Source: Topomyia yanbarensis
Lineage: Eukaryota > Arthropoda > Insecta > Diptera > Culicidae
Length of the DNA stretch: 64,000 nucleotides
Direction: 5' to 3'
Assembly: GCF_030247195.1 (NCBI RefSeq)
Contig: NC_080672.1
Coordinates: 251,693,556 to 251,757,555 of the forward strand
The translations under genes and the position numbers were made by a program. Under the pieces are notes generated by a model, which searched no databases, had not been told where the DNA came from, and saw only the letters and a program-made list of their open reading frames with translations. How positions within the stretch are numbered: the first letter of the stretch is position 1; the number at the start of each line of letters is the position of its first letter. Of this stretch, positions 12,916-23,893 are shown one piece after another.

Positions 12916-13157
12916 ATAGCGTTTGCGTTGAACATTATATTTCTACAAACAATTCTCAGCTTGATCTTTTTGTCCGAATTTCGATATAAATAAAAATTGT
13001 ATATTTTATGCACAAACATCTCAATTTTTGAAACAATTTGTATTTGCGAATAACTTCGTCCAAACTGCGATAATTGTCAAGATATTTGGAATTTCGTTCC
13101 AACAAAAATAAATTAATTCGTGTAATTATACCTTTATAAAAGTAAATATTAAAAAAT

Positions 13158-14747
13158 TAATGTTTATCGTTTTAAAGACATAAAACAAACTTTTTCAGTG
13201 TATTTGGATCATGGAGAAACTTTCAATACAAATTTTCTTCCTAGCAACAACTGTTGACATATTCTTAATATTCATACTATTTGCAGTCAAAAATGCAGTT
13301 TTCTTTTGGCATATGTTTTTAAATGCCATTTGAAATCAAAATACTCATCACTAAAATTGTCTGAAGTGTGGTGGTTCTCCAGATATTTTAAACTTTGTTT
13401 TATTACAGTCTTCTCATAAGTTATTCGCGTTTCTTCATCAACAACATTCAAAGGTCCCATAAAATTTCCTGTAACGTTCCCTTTGACATCAAGGCGATAC
13501 TGCGAATCATTTGAAAGCTACACGAAAACAATCAAAATATTATTCAATCATAGGGCCCAATGATTAAACTATATAGTTGAATCATATTTTGGTTGTTTTC
13601 ATGTAGCCTTGATGTCAGAGGAAAAGTTACAGGAAATTTTATGGGCTTTTTTGAAAAACCTATTGTTGTTGCTGGAGAAACACGTACAACTTATGGAAAG
13701 ATCGTAATCAAACAAAATAATTGTATTAAATCAAAATTTTAAATATCTCAAGAACTACTACATTTCAGAAAAATGTTGTTATGAGAATTTTGATTTCAAA
13801 TGGCGTCTGGAATTATTTTCATAAAAAAAATTGTATTTTTGACTGCAAATCGTCGCTGTTGTGCTATCTTATGATAAGCGCCATTTTGGGGTAAACTGAG
13901 TTAGATATGCCACATCACGTGTCTAAAAAATCTCTACAAAGTGGCGTTTTCAGAATTTTGATATTCTGCTTGATTACTGAGATATAGCAATAAAAAAACA
14001 TGATGAGAAATTTTGGATTTTTTGCTTCAAATGACTGTTTCTGGGGAATAACTCAAGGTATCTTGATATATAAGATGTTTTTATGTGTAAAACTATCTAA
14101 AGAACACAATGGTATAATTACTTTCAAAACAAAATTACACGAATTGTGAGAAAAATGTAGTTAAGGTTTTAAACTGGAAATATAGCATATTTGGCAACAG
14201 TGTAGTTAAAATTAACTATTTTTGCTAGATTCTCTGACTCATTTCCTTCAAAATGCATCCCACCGATTGTTTATAGGCCAAATTAAACCAAAGATATGAA
14301 TAAAAGTTAATAATTGATGATTTTTTTCTATGGAAAATTTTGCATGCACGGTTATGACACGCCATACAAATTTTGTCATCTATACACACCTATGACACGT
14401 GTGAGTGCGACTTTTGTTTACATTTATAGTCAAAACTCGCAACATAGTCAACCGATCTTTATCATATTTTAGAGATTAATAAAGAATAGATGCAAGCATC
14501 AATTGTCTTCTTTGAATTGTTTATACCATTTATAAGTTTCAAGATATTCAATCTCAAACTTTAAAAATCGTTTTTCTCGAAATGAGTTAAATGGCGCTTG
14601 TCATAAGATAGCACAACAGCGACGAAATAGCATGAATTATAAAAATATGTCAAAAGTTGTTATTAGAAAAATGTTGTTTTTGAAAGTTTCTCCGTGATCC
14701 AAATATACTAAAAAGTTTCTTTTACGTCTTTTAAATGATAAACATTT
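13158..14747. mobile_element. Foldback element interrupted by a MITE
   Basis: The left arm (about 13158-13560) and right arm (about 13565-13850 resuming at 14629-14747) are inverted copies. Examples are GGATCATGGAGAAACTTTC at 13206 against GAAAGTTTCTCCGTGATCC near 14683, and the GTAGC...TTGATGTCA region on both sides of 13560. The right arm is split by the MITE at 13851-14624. There is no coding capacity. Confidence 0.75.
13851..14624 (+). mobile_element. CGTCGCTG-type MITE, copy 1 (774 bp), inside a foldback arm
   Basis: The ends are inverted copies of CGTCGCTGTTGTGCTATCTT (about 36 bp in all, continuing ATGACAAGCGCCATTT). It is flanked by AAAT at 13847-13850 and 14625-14628. The uninterrupted left arm of the host foldback carries a single ATTT at the matching place (13279-13282), so the empty site is known. 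The interior is AT-rich and non-coding. The superfamily is not assignable from the ends alone. Confidence 0.85.
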
Positions 14748-14804
14748 GATTGTTGACATTTCATAATGGAGAAATACTAATAACTAGTAACTAGTAACAA
14801 TCTA

Positions 14805-14940
14805 AAATATTAAACATTTTTTTGTTTTTGTGAAAAATGGCCCATTTTTTTCAGTGTATATTTTTTGCATAGGAGTATTCATTCCCTGTAACTCGTTCTC
14901 AGAGAGTTTTGCTGTTTAAAATGCAGTAGTTGAACAAATA
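14805..14940 (+). repeat. Dispersed repeat, inverted copy at 37688-37800
   Basis: The segment around GTAACTCGTTCTCAGAGAGT and CAGTGTATATTTTTTGCAT is matched in reverse complement at 37688-37800 with scattered differences. It is probably a fragment of a transposon end. Neither copy has a clear border. Confidence 0.6.
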
Positions 14941-16991
14941 AATTTTGAAAGTAATGCTCGCCTAAACGTCTACGCCCTTTTGAAAAATTGCTCTTACATC
15001 CAAATATTGCAATTGCCAGAGAAAATCATGGAGATTCATAAACCGAATTGGATTTCTATGGAGCAATCCTGCCAAGGACTGTTTTCTGTTTAAGTTAACG
15101 TTGTAAAATGCAATTTTGACGTTTTTTCGATGTCTTCAAATATTATTGAAATCTGATAAAACCTATCAATTTGGACTGTTTTCGACTACTTTTCCCATGC
15201 AAATGTACTATTGTAGAAATTCTAGAAGGATTGCATTGAGCATCAAAAAATAAAAGTTGAGCAGCTTCTAACACTGTAAGAAAAGCATCTACCTTGATCA
15301 AAACGAGTTTCCCGTGTTTCTTGAACCAAGCAAGTTTTGCAAGCCTATATGCTATAGCAAAAAGTTGAGCATGGAAGGGTTAAACATAAGCTGTCGAATA
15401 TTGCAGAAGATTTTTGCTCCTATGAGAAGAAAAAGTTCTCATTGCAAATAGAAGTTTAAAAAATTCTTCGACTACACCAATAGTAAAGCAAAGAACTACA
15501 AACATTCTCCATACGCATCACCCCAAGTAGCCGTTAGGCCCCTTCCGTTATCAAAGCTATGCATCCCAACAACGGAACCCAATGAGAAATGCACGCTACC
15601 CGATTCCAAACTGGAATCCCCGTCTGGGTTAGGCAAAAACTCGTTAAAATCACGTACAAATCAATTTAATTAATTTACAATTAATTTATCAATGCTGAAA
15701 TTGATAAATATTTATGTTAAGCGAAACGCAACGGCACCTAAAATCGAAAAACGCGGCAGGAGTTGGTAGCTTGATGGTGATGGCGAGGCAAAAGACGCGG
15801 AAGCTTGAGACTTGAGGTTCGTAACGCCAATGCGAACGCGACGGAAAGGGACGAGGGAGATTTTCGGCGAGCTTCGTCGTACCGATTCGCACCCAACAAG
15901 TTCGAAAAGCCACTACATAGTGCCTAATCAAATCATAATAAATAATCCCAATAATGACGAAAAAACGGGAGCAGACTTAAGATGCATTCATGGGTGTCTC
16001 ATGATTGAAAATTCTGAGCTCGAAAAATTGTTGCATGTGTGTGAAACCAGAAACGAGAGAGAAGGCGACGGGATGAGTAACATGATGCGAAAAATATGTG
16101 CGACCAACAGACGACGACCGTTCAGAGTGCAGAAATAGTCTGGCGACGGAGTTTGGGTATCCTCTAGCGACGGGGTGCCTTGGACCGCTCGCGTATGCGT
16201 CGATGGTTTGAGTAAGAGATAGATAGAGCGAGATGGTATACGATGTGCGATATATTGGAACTTGAAGCAACAGAGTGCCGAAACACGAAAAATGATCCAC
16301 AAAAAAGGAACAACCAAAATCTCTAGCTGTGAATTGCTTTTCTTATCGGGTGTCTGGCCTCTTCCTATTTCCCCTTACTCGTGGACAATCCACATGATGA
16401 CATAAGATAGGACCCGTTTTTTTCTGCCCGATCAAGTCAGTTGTTCATTGAGTATAAATTGGTTCATCCGTTACCTGATGCCGACCGTCGACTCGGCTCG
16501 GACTCCATGATGTCATCGCAAGAAACAGATTCCATAAATGGCGCACGTCGCCTAACTCCCAGAGCCCTTAAATAAATATGTTAAATGTGTTTTGCTACTT
16601 CTGTTGATCTCGCCTTTCACGGAGGTGAGCGAAAAAGTGTGACTTTCCATCTTCAAATTATTTGCTTGCTTCCTTTTCGCAATGCTACAGACAATAATGG
16701 CATTTTTTCGGCGATCGACGCAGCTCTGTCGCGGTTCGGTTGCAATTGCAGTTTAATATTGACAGATCGTGGTTTGGGGCTAGCGGCTGTTTTTTTTCCG
16801 TTTCTCCGTTGTTTACGAGGTGGCTGAATGGTTTTGCAGTGCGAGTGGTCATTTTTCGATAGTCAATTTCAATACTCGGCAGTGAGCAGAGGTAGAACCA
16901 TTGAACCATTCAAGATTTCTAGATTGCGAATATTTTCGAATGGTGTTCACCTCATAATACATTTATTAGGGATCAAACGCTAGTATGCAAA
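14941..16991. other. Low-repeat intronic block, candidate regulatory DNA
   Basis: From about 15530 to 16900 the sequence is more G+C- and CpG-rich than its AT-rich surroundings and holds no recognised mobile element. Frames of 80-109 codons overlap on both strands at 15812-16317 and match no known family. The block is a candidate intronic enhancer region by location and composition only. Confidence 0.3.
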
Positions 16992-17075
16992 GTGGGAGCG
17001 GATACAGCTTTGTTGGCAAACAGATTGCCTTGTACGCAGCTCGCCTGGGTCCGATTCCCTGGCTTTTTAAGTGTG
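16992..17075 (+). repeat. tRNA-derived SINE head, copy 1 (truncated)
   Basis: It shares the polymerase III promoter-like head of the other two SINE copies. A diverged box A (ACAGCTTTGTTGGC) is followed by ATTGCCTTGTACGCAGC and a box B-like GGTCCGATTCCC. The conserved tail with the GGGTTAGA hairpin is missing, so this copy is truncated or belongs to another subfamily. Confidence 0.6.
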
Positions 17076-18362
17076 TAACAGATCAAGTGCAAGAATTTTT
17101 TCAGGCCAGCTCGAGACATAGTAGCGCGTTGACATGAATGACAGAGATGTTGAGATAAAACCTAATGGATCCGGGTATCGATACACGGAACAAGAATCTG
17201 TCCAAATTCTAACGAAAACAGAAATTATTATTTTAATTTACACTATTAAAATATAAATATACAGTGGTAATTGAACTTAGGAATGAAATAAACACTATAC
17301 AACCAAACAATATAAATATATCGGAGTAAAAGTAGAGCGGAATGGAGCAGATTTCCGACTTTCACTACAGTATCGTCACTTTGATTAGCTATTTGTGGGT
17401 TTCATCAACTCTCAAGCTCGGTTCAGCTGAATTCGATTGCTCACGTTCCAATGACCTTAGCCTGTAATCATATCAACTATTATCTAGTGAAAATTTTAGA
17501 ATCAACTTATTTTTAATTTTGTTGACAATTTATACGTAAAAATTAGGTAAATTAACATTTCAATTTTATTTACAATTTTCTTTTAGGATAAAAATTGTAT
17601 TTTGTATGAACACTATTCAATTCCAACACCGCTTTGATTTGTAATTGCTCACATTCTTCTATTCAAATTCATTTAGTACTATCAAACGATAATTGCATCA
17701 AAGTGTATGAGCAAATTAACTAAATTGCGATTTGCACATTCTGGCACTTATCAAAATATATTAAAAGATTTGAAATTATTTGTAAACTATCTTTCGGTAT
17801 GACGTATGTTTGGATAATAGAAATGATTTGAAGATATTTTTTTTAATGTACACGTCGAAATTGATTTTCTAAATTTTTGTTTCGTCCTCGTACGACTTCC
17901 GTGTAGCTAACAGACTGGTACTAATTTTGAAACAAATGTTCCATTTTCCATGCCGTCCTTTTGGATGCGTTGAGGATCCCTATTTTATAAGTACAGTGAT
18001 ACGTTTAATCATCGGCCTTCACTTAATGAAATTCACTTAAGGGGGCGCTATCGTATAAACTGTCTAAATAATGCCTAATTCAAAGAAAAAAATTCTTGTT
18101 GAAATTTTTGTTATTGAAGGCTTCTTTACATACTATTTAATGTTTTGTTTCTTTCGTTAAAATATATTCATTCATTTGGATGATATCGAACGGGCAAAGT
18201 CGACATTATTTGTAAGAGGCCAGCTTGATCGATTTTCATGACATTGCTTGCGAATTACTGGAAATTTCAAACTCTTTATGTGCACCTAACAACAATTTAA
18301 TGAAAACTTTTGCAATTTTCAAGATTGGTTATTTGTTTTCGTGAAGATCTAACGGATAAGTT
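17076..18362. other. AT-rich intronic DNA
   Basis: No gene or complete element was recognised. A CTCF-like word, AAGGGGGCGCTA, lies at 18039-18050. Confidence 0.4.
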
Positions 18363-18793
18363 CCCAAGTAGCAATTGCAACTTGTTAAAAGTTTTAAATG
18401 TTGGACAACTGCTACACAATATTTTTTATTGTTGGATATATCTGAAGAGAATTTCCACGGATTTTTAAACTGATTGTGCAACTATGTAACTATAGAGCTG
18501 GCCAATAGTGTTAAGTATGCAAACATCAGTAACAGTTGTGAAACTAATCAGAAACTTTGATAACTTGCACAAACAGTCTAACAAGTTGCAAATGCCTTTT
18601 TGTATGCCATTCCATCCTTAAACAGAACTGTCCAACTACCGAGTGCTCGACAAATGGCACAGCTATTGTTTTCATCATTTGCTGCAATTAGGAACATGTT
18701 GCACAACATACAAACAAAGTGCGCTTTTTCCATCACATAGTTGTTACCAAGAGAGTTACAAATACTATACAGTAACAAAGCGTGCTACTTGGG
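18363..18793. mobile_element. MITE with CCCAAGTAGCA ends, 431 bp
   Basis: The left end CCCAAGTAGCA (18363-18373) is repeated inverted as TGCTACTTGGG at 18783-18793. Inside are several AACTTGTTA/ACAACTG-type words in both orientations. The adjacent bases do not show a convincing target duplication, so the superfamily is left open. Confidence 0.6.
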
Positions 18794-19719
18794 TTATGTC
18801 TGTACATTTCCTATAAGAATAATGTATAGAATTCGATAAAACTTTCAAGATGTTTTCCAAAACCCAAAAATTTTATTAAAGTAGCTATAATCCATAGGAA
18901 ATTGTATCTATCCATTGCTCATTTCAGTTAACTGCTCTTGATAAAGTAGGACGATGTTTCGCACCCAGAGGCCGACGAGATCCGCCATTTTTAAGCAGCC
19001 TTTTTAAATTATCGAAAAAAAATCAATTTCTAACTAGCGATAAATAACAAATAAAAGATCAAAAGCAGACGTTCGTATGTTCTAGCCCCGTATTTTCAGT
19101 CGAATCCAGGAGAAGGTCCCTTTAATAGGTACACTTAACGGTTTATATATGACGCGAATCGAGAAATTTTAGGAATTTTTCATTAGTTTCTCTAACCAAG
19201 ATTGCAAAAAAAAACTTCGTTCTTTTTCGACGCTTGGAGTGATAATCGCGAATCACTCAACTGAAAATTAAGGGAATGTAAACAAACTATAATTTTTAAC
19301 CTTCTTTACTGATTCGACGAAGGGTTTCACGAAAATAGTCAATAAACAATGGAGGTGATTTTCTCCATGCTCAATCACTAGCTGTTGTGCGAATAAATAA
19401 TGTTTGTTTGGTTCAACGGTATACGAAATATGCTTCTCACCACGAGCTCACTTTTCGGGAAAGTCGATATCAAAATAATCATGATGAAAGTTCAAGGTAT
19501 CCACACATGCGGTTGCGTGCTATCAAGAGCAGCAATTTAAGTTCTAGGTCTCAGATCGCCAATAAAAATTTAATTAAATGGAATTGAGGATACATGCTTC
19601 AAATATCTGAAACTTTTTTTTTATTTGTACTACATACTGTGACGGATAAAACCATAAGACCACTGCGCACAGTAATCGCAAAAACCAAAAACGTGAACTT
19701 AATTCACTTGAGGCCAAAT

Positions 19720-20020
19720 CAGGGCCGGCGGAAAGCGTGGGTAGTATGGGTAGTACTACCCACTCGAAAATAACCAAGTGGGTAATTACCCACTCGAAAT
19801 TTTGAACCATTTCAAAAAATTTAGAGGTGCAACGCATGTATCTCGCACTACACACATTTGGAAACATCGGTATATCACAATTCCATTTGCATAAACGAAT
19901 GTGATTTAATGTGAATGTAATGTAAGCGTGTGCATTGCGAAAAGGGGAAAAATCCTTACTAATGGACCCCTCACCCTATGCTTTCTACCCACTCGGGCGT
20001 AAAGTGTTTCGCAGCCTCTA
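19720..20020 (+). mobile_element. hAT-like MITE, copy 1 (301 bp)
   Basis: It begins CAGGGCCGGCG and ends CGCAGCCTCTA. It is flanked by GGCCAAAT (19712-19719) and GGCCAAAC (20021-20028), an 8-bp duplication with one mismatch. The interior carries repeated TACCCACTCG words in both orientations near the two ends. CAGGG-type tips and an 8-bp duplication fit the hAT superfamily. It is homologous to the element at 39781-40080. Confidence 0.65.
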
Positions 20021-20653
20021 GGCCAAACCATCGAATATATTGACAAGGAATCTTTAGAGGAATTGGTCGTATGAATATTCCCCAAAATCAGATTAAAATT
20101 TAAATTAGGCATAGTTTACTGCGATCGAACTAAAAAAATTAATTTTTATGCGGACGAGATAGAAAATTGGTGTCTTCGGCAAAGTTTTAGAAATGCTCGT
20201 GATAAAGAATTCTGCTAAAGAACTTGAACTTGTGGGACTAAAGGTAACGATTTAAAAGGCGTTTTCTATGACAACCCCCTTAAATTTAGTTTTTTGACGT
20301 AGGACTACGTCTTTGTTTTCGAGATGTTAGTGCACTTTGCAAATTCTACAAAAATGGAATGTAACGAAAAGTGGTCCAATTTTAAACGCATATATTTCAG
20401 CCATCTCACGATAAATTTTCAAATTTTTTGCACATATCGCCCCGAAATACTTCTAAGAATTGCTTCCAATAGATAAACCCAAAGATTATTTATATCATGG
20501 CATTAAAAATTTAAATAACGTACAACCTAGTCAAAATATCACGCATTTACACACAGAAGATAACGCTTCCCAAGTCCAGCACGACAGAATTGTGTACCTA
20601 GCGCGCTACACTTCTATGACTGACGTCATCATCGACTATTTATTTTATTTGGC

Positions 20654-20784
20654 CGGACAAGCTCAGTTGACTGTTGAACGGCAGGCGCTGTGTATTTTCA
20701 CAGCCAGTGTAGCTGAGTTAGAAGACCGTTACACTGGCTGAGGAGGCTACCCAGTACCGTCCAACACGCGACTGAGCTTGTCCG
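20654..20784. repeat. 131-bp compact hairpin element
   Basis: CGGACAAGCTCAGT (20654-20667) is perfectly complementary to ACTGAGCTTGTCCG (20771-20784). Nine bases (GTTGAACGG with CCGTCCAAC) then pair with one mismatch. An inner 11-bp stem CAGCCAGTGTA (20701-20711) pairs perfectly with TACACTGGCTG (20730-20740). No target duplication is obvious. It may be a short MITE or a structured RNA. Confidence 0.55.
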
Positions 20785-21163
20785 TTCAAACACTATGCTT
20801 TCTTTTGTGTTGTGCTCGTTTCCAGCACACTCTTATGTACAATCTCGAACACAATTCCTAGTTCCTGAAATTAGTTTGGTCACGGTTTTCCTTTTCTTTC
20901 TTCTTTCTTCATATCTTCTCAAATAAGTTTAATCGGATTCGATCACCTACTATAAACGAAATGACCTGATAACCAAGAAGCTTTAGTTCAATATATAACA
21001 TTCGATGTTAATTGCTTGTGCTTAAACTATACGTAAGAAATATATTTGATTTATCATTATTCTAAACGTATTAATGAAAATAAATATTTTCATTTAAAAG
21101 TATAGTCCTACGTCTACAGTTTGTGCAACCCCATAGGGCTGTCCCTTGTAGTTTTTCAATATA

Positions 21164-22548
21164 ACTTGTTCCATTGTGACTTTTCATGTAAACGATGTTC
21201 AAGATAAATGTGGAGGCATTAAGGCTCAAGTCACCTTTTTTGAGCATGTGTTAGAATTGAACGCTTGGTAGTATTCGTAGGAAAAAATGTGTTCAGTTTT
21301 GCTGCCGATTTATCCTTATAACGCATTCATTAAACTCTAAAAGAAGAAAATCAGTCGATTTATTAGATTATCAGGATTCAAATCATGCAAAATAATTGGT
21401 GGAAAAACAATAGACCGGGCGAGATGGTGGTTTTGAAAAGTGGCTTTGGTTTTTTCACTACGCAGTTGTGTTGCGTGCCCCGGGACAGTGTGGTGGTGTG
21501 ACGAAAAATCCCCGCCACTTTTTCAAAAGCGTCATTCAGCCCGGTCATTTTTTCACTAACTATTTCGCATGATTTGAATCGTGATAATTTAATAAATCGA
21601 CTGATTTTATTCTTTTAGAGTTTAATAAGTGTTTTATACGGATAAACCGGTGACAAAGTTGAACGAATTTTTCCTACGCATACTATCAAGCGTTCAATTC
21701 GTGTAGACGCTCACCGAAAGTTATTTGAACCTTAAAAGCACAGGTCAAAGCTGTATGTAAAAATACTCACTCGTTTCAAAGCCATTGAAAATTTTTACAT
21801 TTATTTATGCAGACTTCAACTACGTATAAGAAAGAAAGGTGCAAGCCAAACTGTACGTATTTTTCAATGTCCAGACTATACATAATAAAAGTACGAAGGT
21901 TTGATCCGTGGCACTCTACGAATAGGATAAGCTTACTTTTTCATGTTTTTTACATTTTTCGTACAAAAATAAGTAAAAAAATATTTTTTTCAATTCTTTT
22001 GCAAATTTGAGTAACTCTGAGTTTGATATTCAATTACAAGCATTATGTTCAATTATACATAATTATTTCCAATTTTGGGCGCCAAAATTTGGAGTTAATA
22101 ATGAGGATAGCAATCTTATATATACCCAAAAACACATGTCATAATGAATTTAATATTTAATTAATTACTACATTTTATGAAAAAATCTGAATTTTTTTGT
22201 TGATTTTTATACGGAAAAAATCAAAAAGCATGAAAAAATGCGGACTTATCCTATTAGTAATAGAGTGTCATCGGTCAAATTGTCTCACTTTTATTATGTA
22301 TAGTCTGAACTTTGAAAGGTGCAAACCAAAAAGCACGAACAGGCACTTTCGTGCTTTTTGCTTTGCACCTTTCTTTCTTATACGTAAATGAAGTTGACGT
22401 AAAAAATGTAAAAACCTTCAATAACTTTGAAATGAGTGAGTATTTTTACGTACAGTCTTCAACAATACTATGTGATCTTTATGCCTCCACATTTGCATGG
22501 AACATCGTTTACACGAAAAACCACGATGGAAAAAGTTCCACTTTTCAT
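21164..22548. mobile_element. Nested foldback element with long inverted ends
   Basis: The outer ends are inverted copies: GTAAACGATGTTC near 21191 against GAACATCGTTTAC near 22500, and TGTGGAGGCATTAAGG against ATGCCTCCACAT. A further inverted pair, AAGAAAGAAAGGTGCAA near 21829 and its complement near 22363, lies inside. A separate large palindrome (21245-21705) occupies the left part. Borders are set from the inverted match and are approximate. It has no coding capacity. Confidence 0.6.
21245..21705. repeat. Large palindrome (about 460 bp), copy 1
   Basis: The arms meet around 21480. AATCAGTCGATTTATTAGAT on the left is matched by its complement in AATTTAATAAATCGACTGAT on the right, and GAACGCTTGGTAGTATTCGT by its complement near 21685. 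The centre contains GCGTGCCCCGGGACAGTGTGG and inverted CCACTTTTTCAAAA/TTTTGAAAAGTGG words. A second copy lies at 61090-61480. Confidence 0.7.
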
Positions 22549-23120
22549 CCACGAATTAAGAATAATAGAGGAAAACTGCCCAACAAGCATGATCCGCCAT
22601 CCTAATTACTTCTATGTCTCAGTAAATGATAAGCAGAATCCGATCTACTAAAAGTACTCATTTACTTAGAATCCAGTATCACTCCCACCTTGATCCTTGA
22701 TTGTGCACTCTAGTGACTCGACTAGACTAGACTGAAGTGACCAGATGATTAGAGCTCTAATGCGGGACACCAGTTTTCATATAAATTTAAAAAAGCACAG
22801 TTTTCGTGCGAAAAACGCGCTAAAAATAGTTTAGTAATGGTTTTATTTGCTCTTGACGGCTATATAACAAAACAATGAAATCTGAAATACTAGTTTATAC
22901 AATAAAACATCAGCTAAACTTTAAAAAACTAAATGCAGAAAAAATTGTAATTGGGATGTATTTTGTGTGGCGTGTATCACATCTTTGCGCTGGTAGAGAA
23001 TTAACTTTACATCCAACAAAACATCAAAGGAAAGTAACCAACGCAGGATGTTGGACACAGCTTTTTTCGTTGGAGTGCAAGCTTGAAACAAAAAATGAAA
23101 ATTATATGGTGTTACTTCAC
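22549..23120. other. AT-rich intronic DNA, nothing recognised
   Basis: No element ends, tandem repeats or coding signals were seen between the foldback element and the MITE copy. Confidence 0.4.
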
Positions 23121-23124
23121 AATT

Positions 23125-23893
23125 CGTCGCTGTTGTGCTATCTTATGACAAGCGCCATTTAGCACATTTCGAGAAAAACGATTTTTAAAGTTTGAGATTG
23201 AATATCTTGAAATTTATAAATGGTATAAACAATCCAAAGACGACAATTGATGCTTCTGTCTATTCTGCATTAATCTCTCAAATATTACGAAGATCGGTAG
23301 ACTATGTTGCGAGTTTTTACTATGAATGTAAACAAAAGTCGCACTCATACGTGTCATAGGCGTGTATTGACGACAAAATTTGTATAGCGTGTCATAATCG
23401 TGCATGCAAAATTTTCCATAGAAAAAAATCATCAATTTTTAACTTTTATTCATATCTTTGCGTTCATATGGTCTATAAACAATCGGTGAAATGCCTTTTG
23501 AAGGAAATGAGTCAGGGAATCTAGAAAAATAGTTTTTTTTGGTTACAGTGTTGCCAAATATCCTTTATTTCCAGTTTTAAACTAAAACTGTGTTTTTCAC
23601 ACAACTCGTGTAATTTTCTTTTGAAAATGTTTATGCCATTTTGTTCCTCATACATTTTGACACATAAAAACATCTAAAACTTCAATATAACTTGAGCAAA
23701 TCCCTAGATGCAGTGATTTGAAGCAAAAAACTCACAATTTCTCATTATGTTTCTCGCTATGTCTAAGTAACCAAGTAGAATTTCAAAATTCAGAAAACGC
23801 CACTTTGTAGAGATTTTTCAAACAAGTAATGTGGCATATCTAACTCAGTTTACCCCAAAATGGCGTTTGTCATAAGATAGCACAACAGCGACG
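23125..23893 (-). mobile_element. CGTCGCTG-type MITE, copy 2 (769 bp)
   Basis: Full-length copy in the opposite orientation to copy 1, with the same terminal inverted repeats. It is flanked by AATT at 23121-23124 and 23894-23897. The internal landmark GTTTACATT next to AAAAGTCGCAC is shared with the other copies. Confidence 0.85.
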
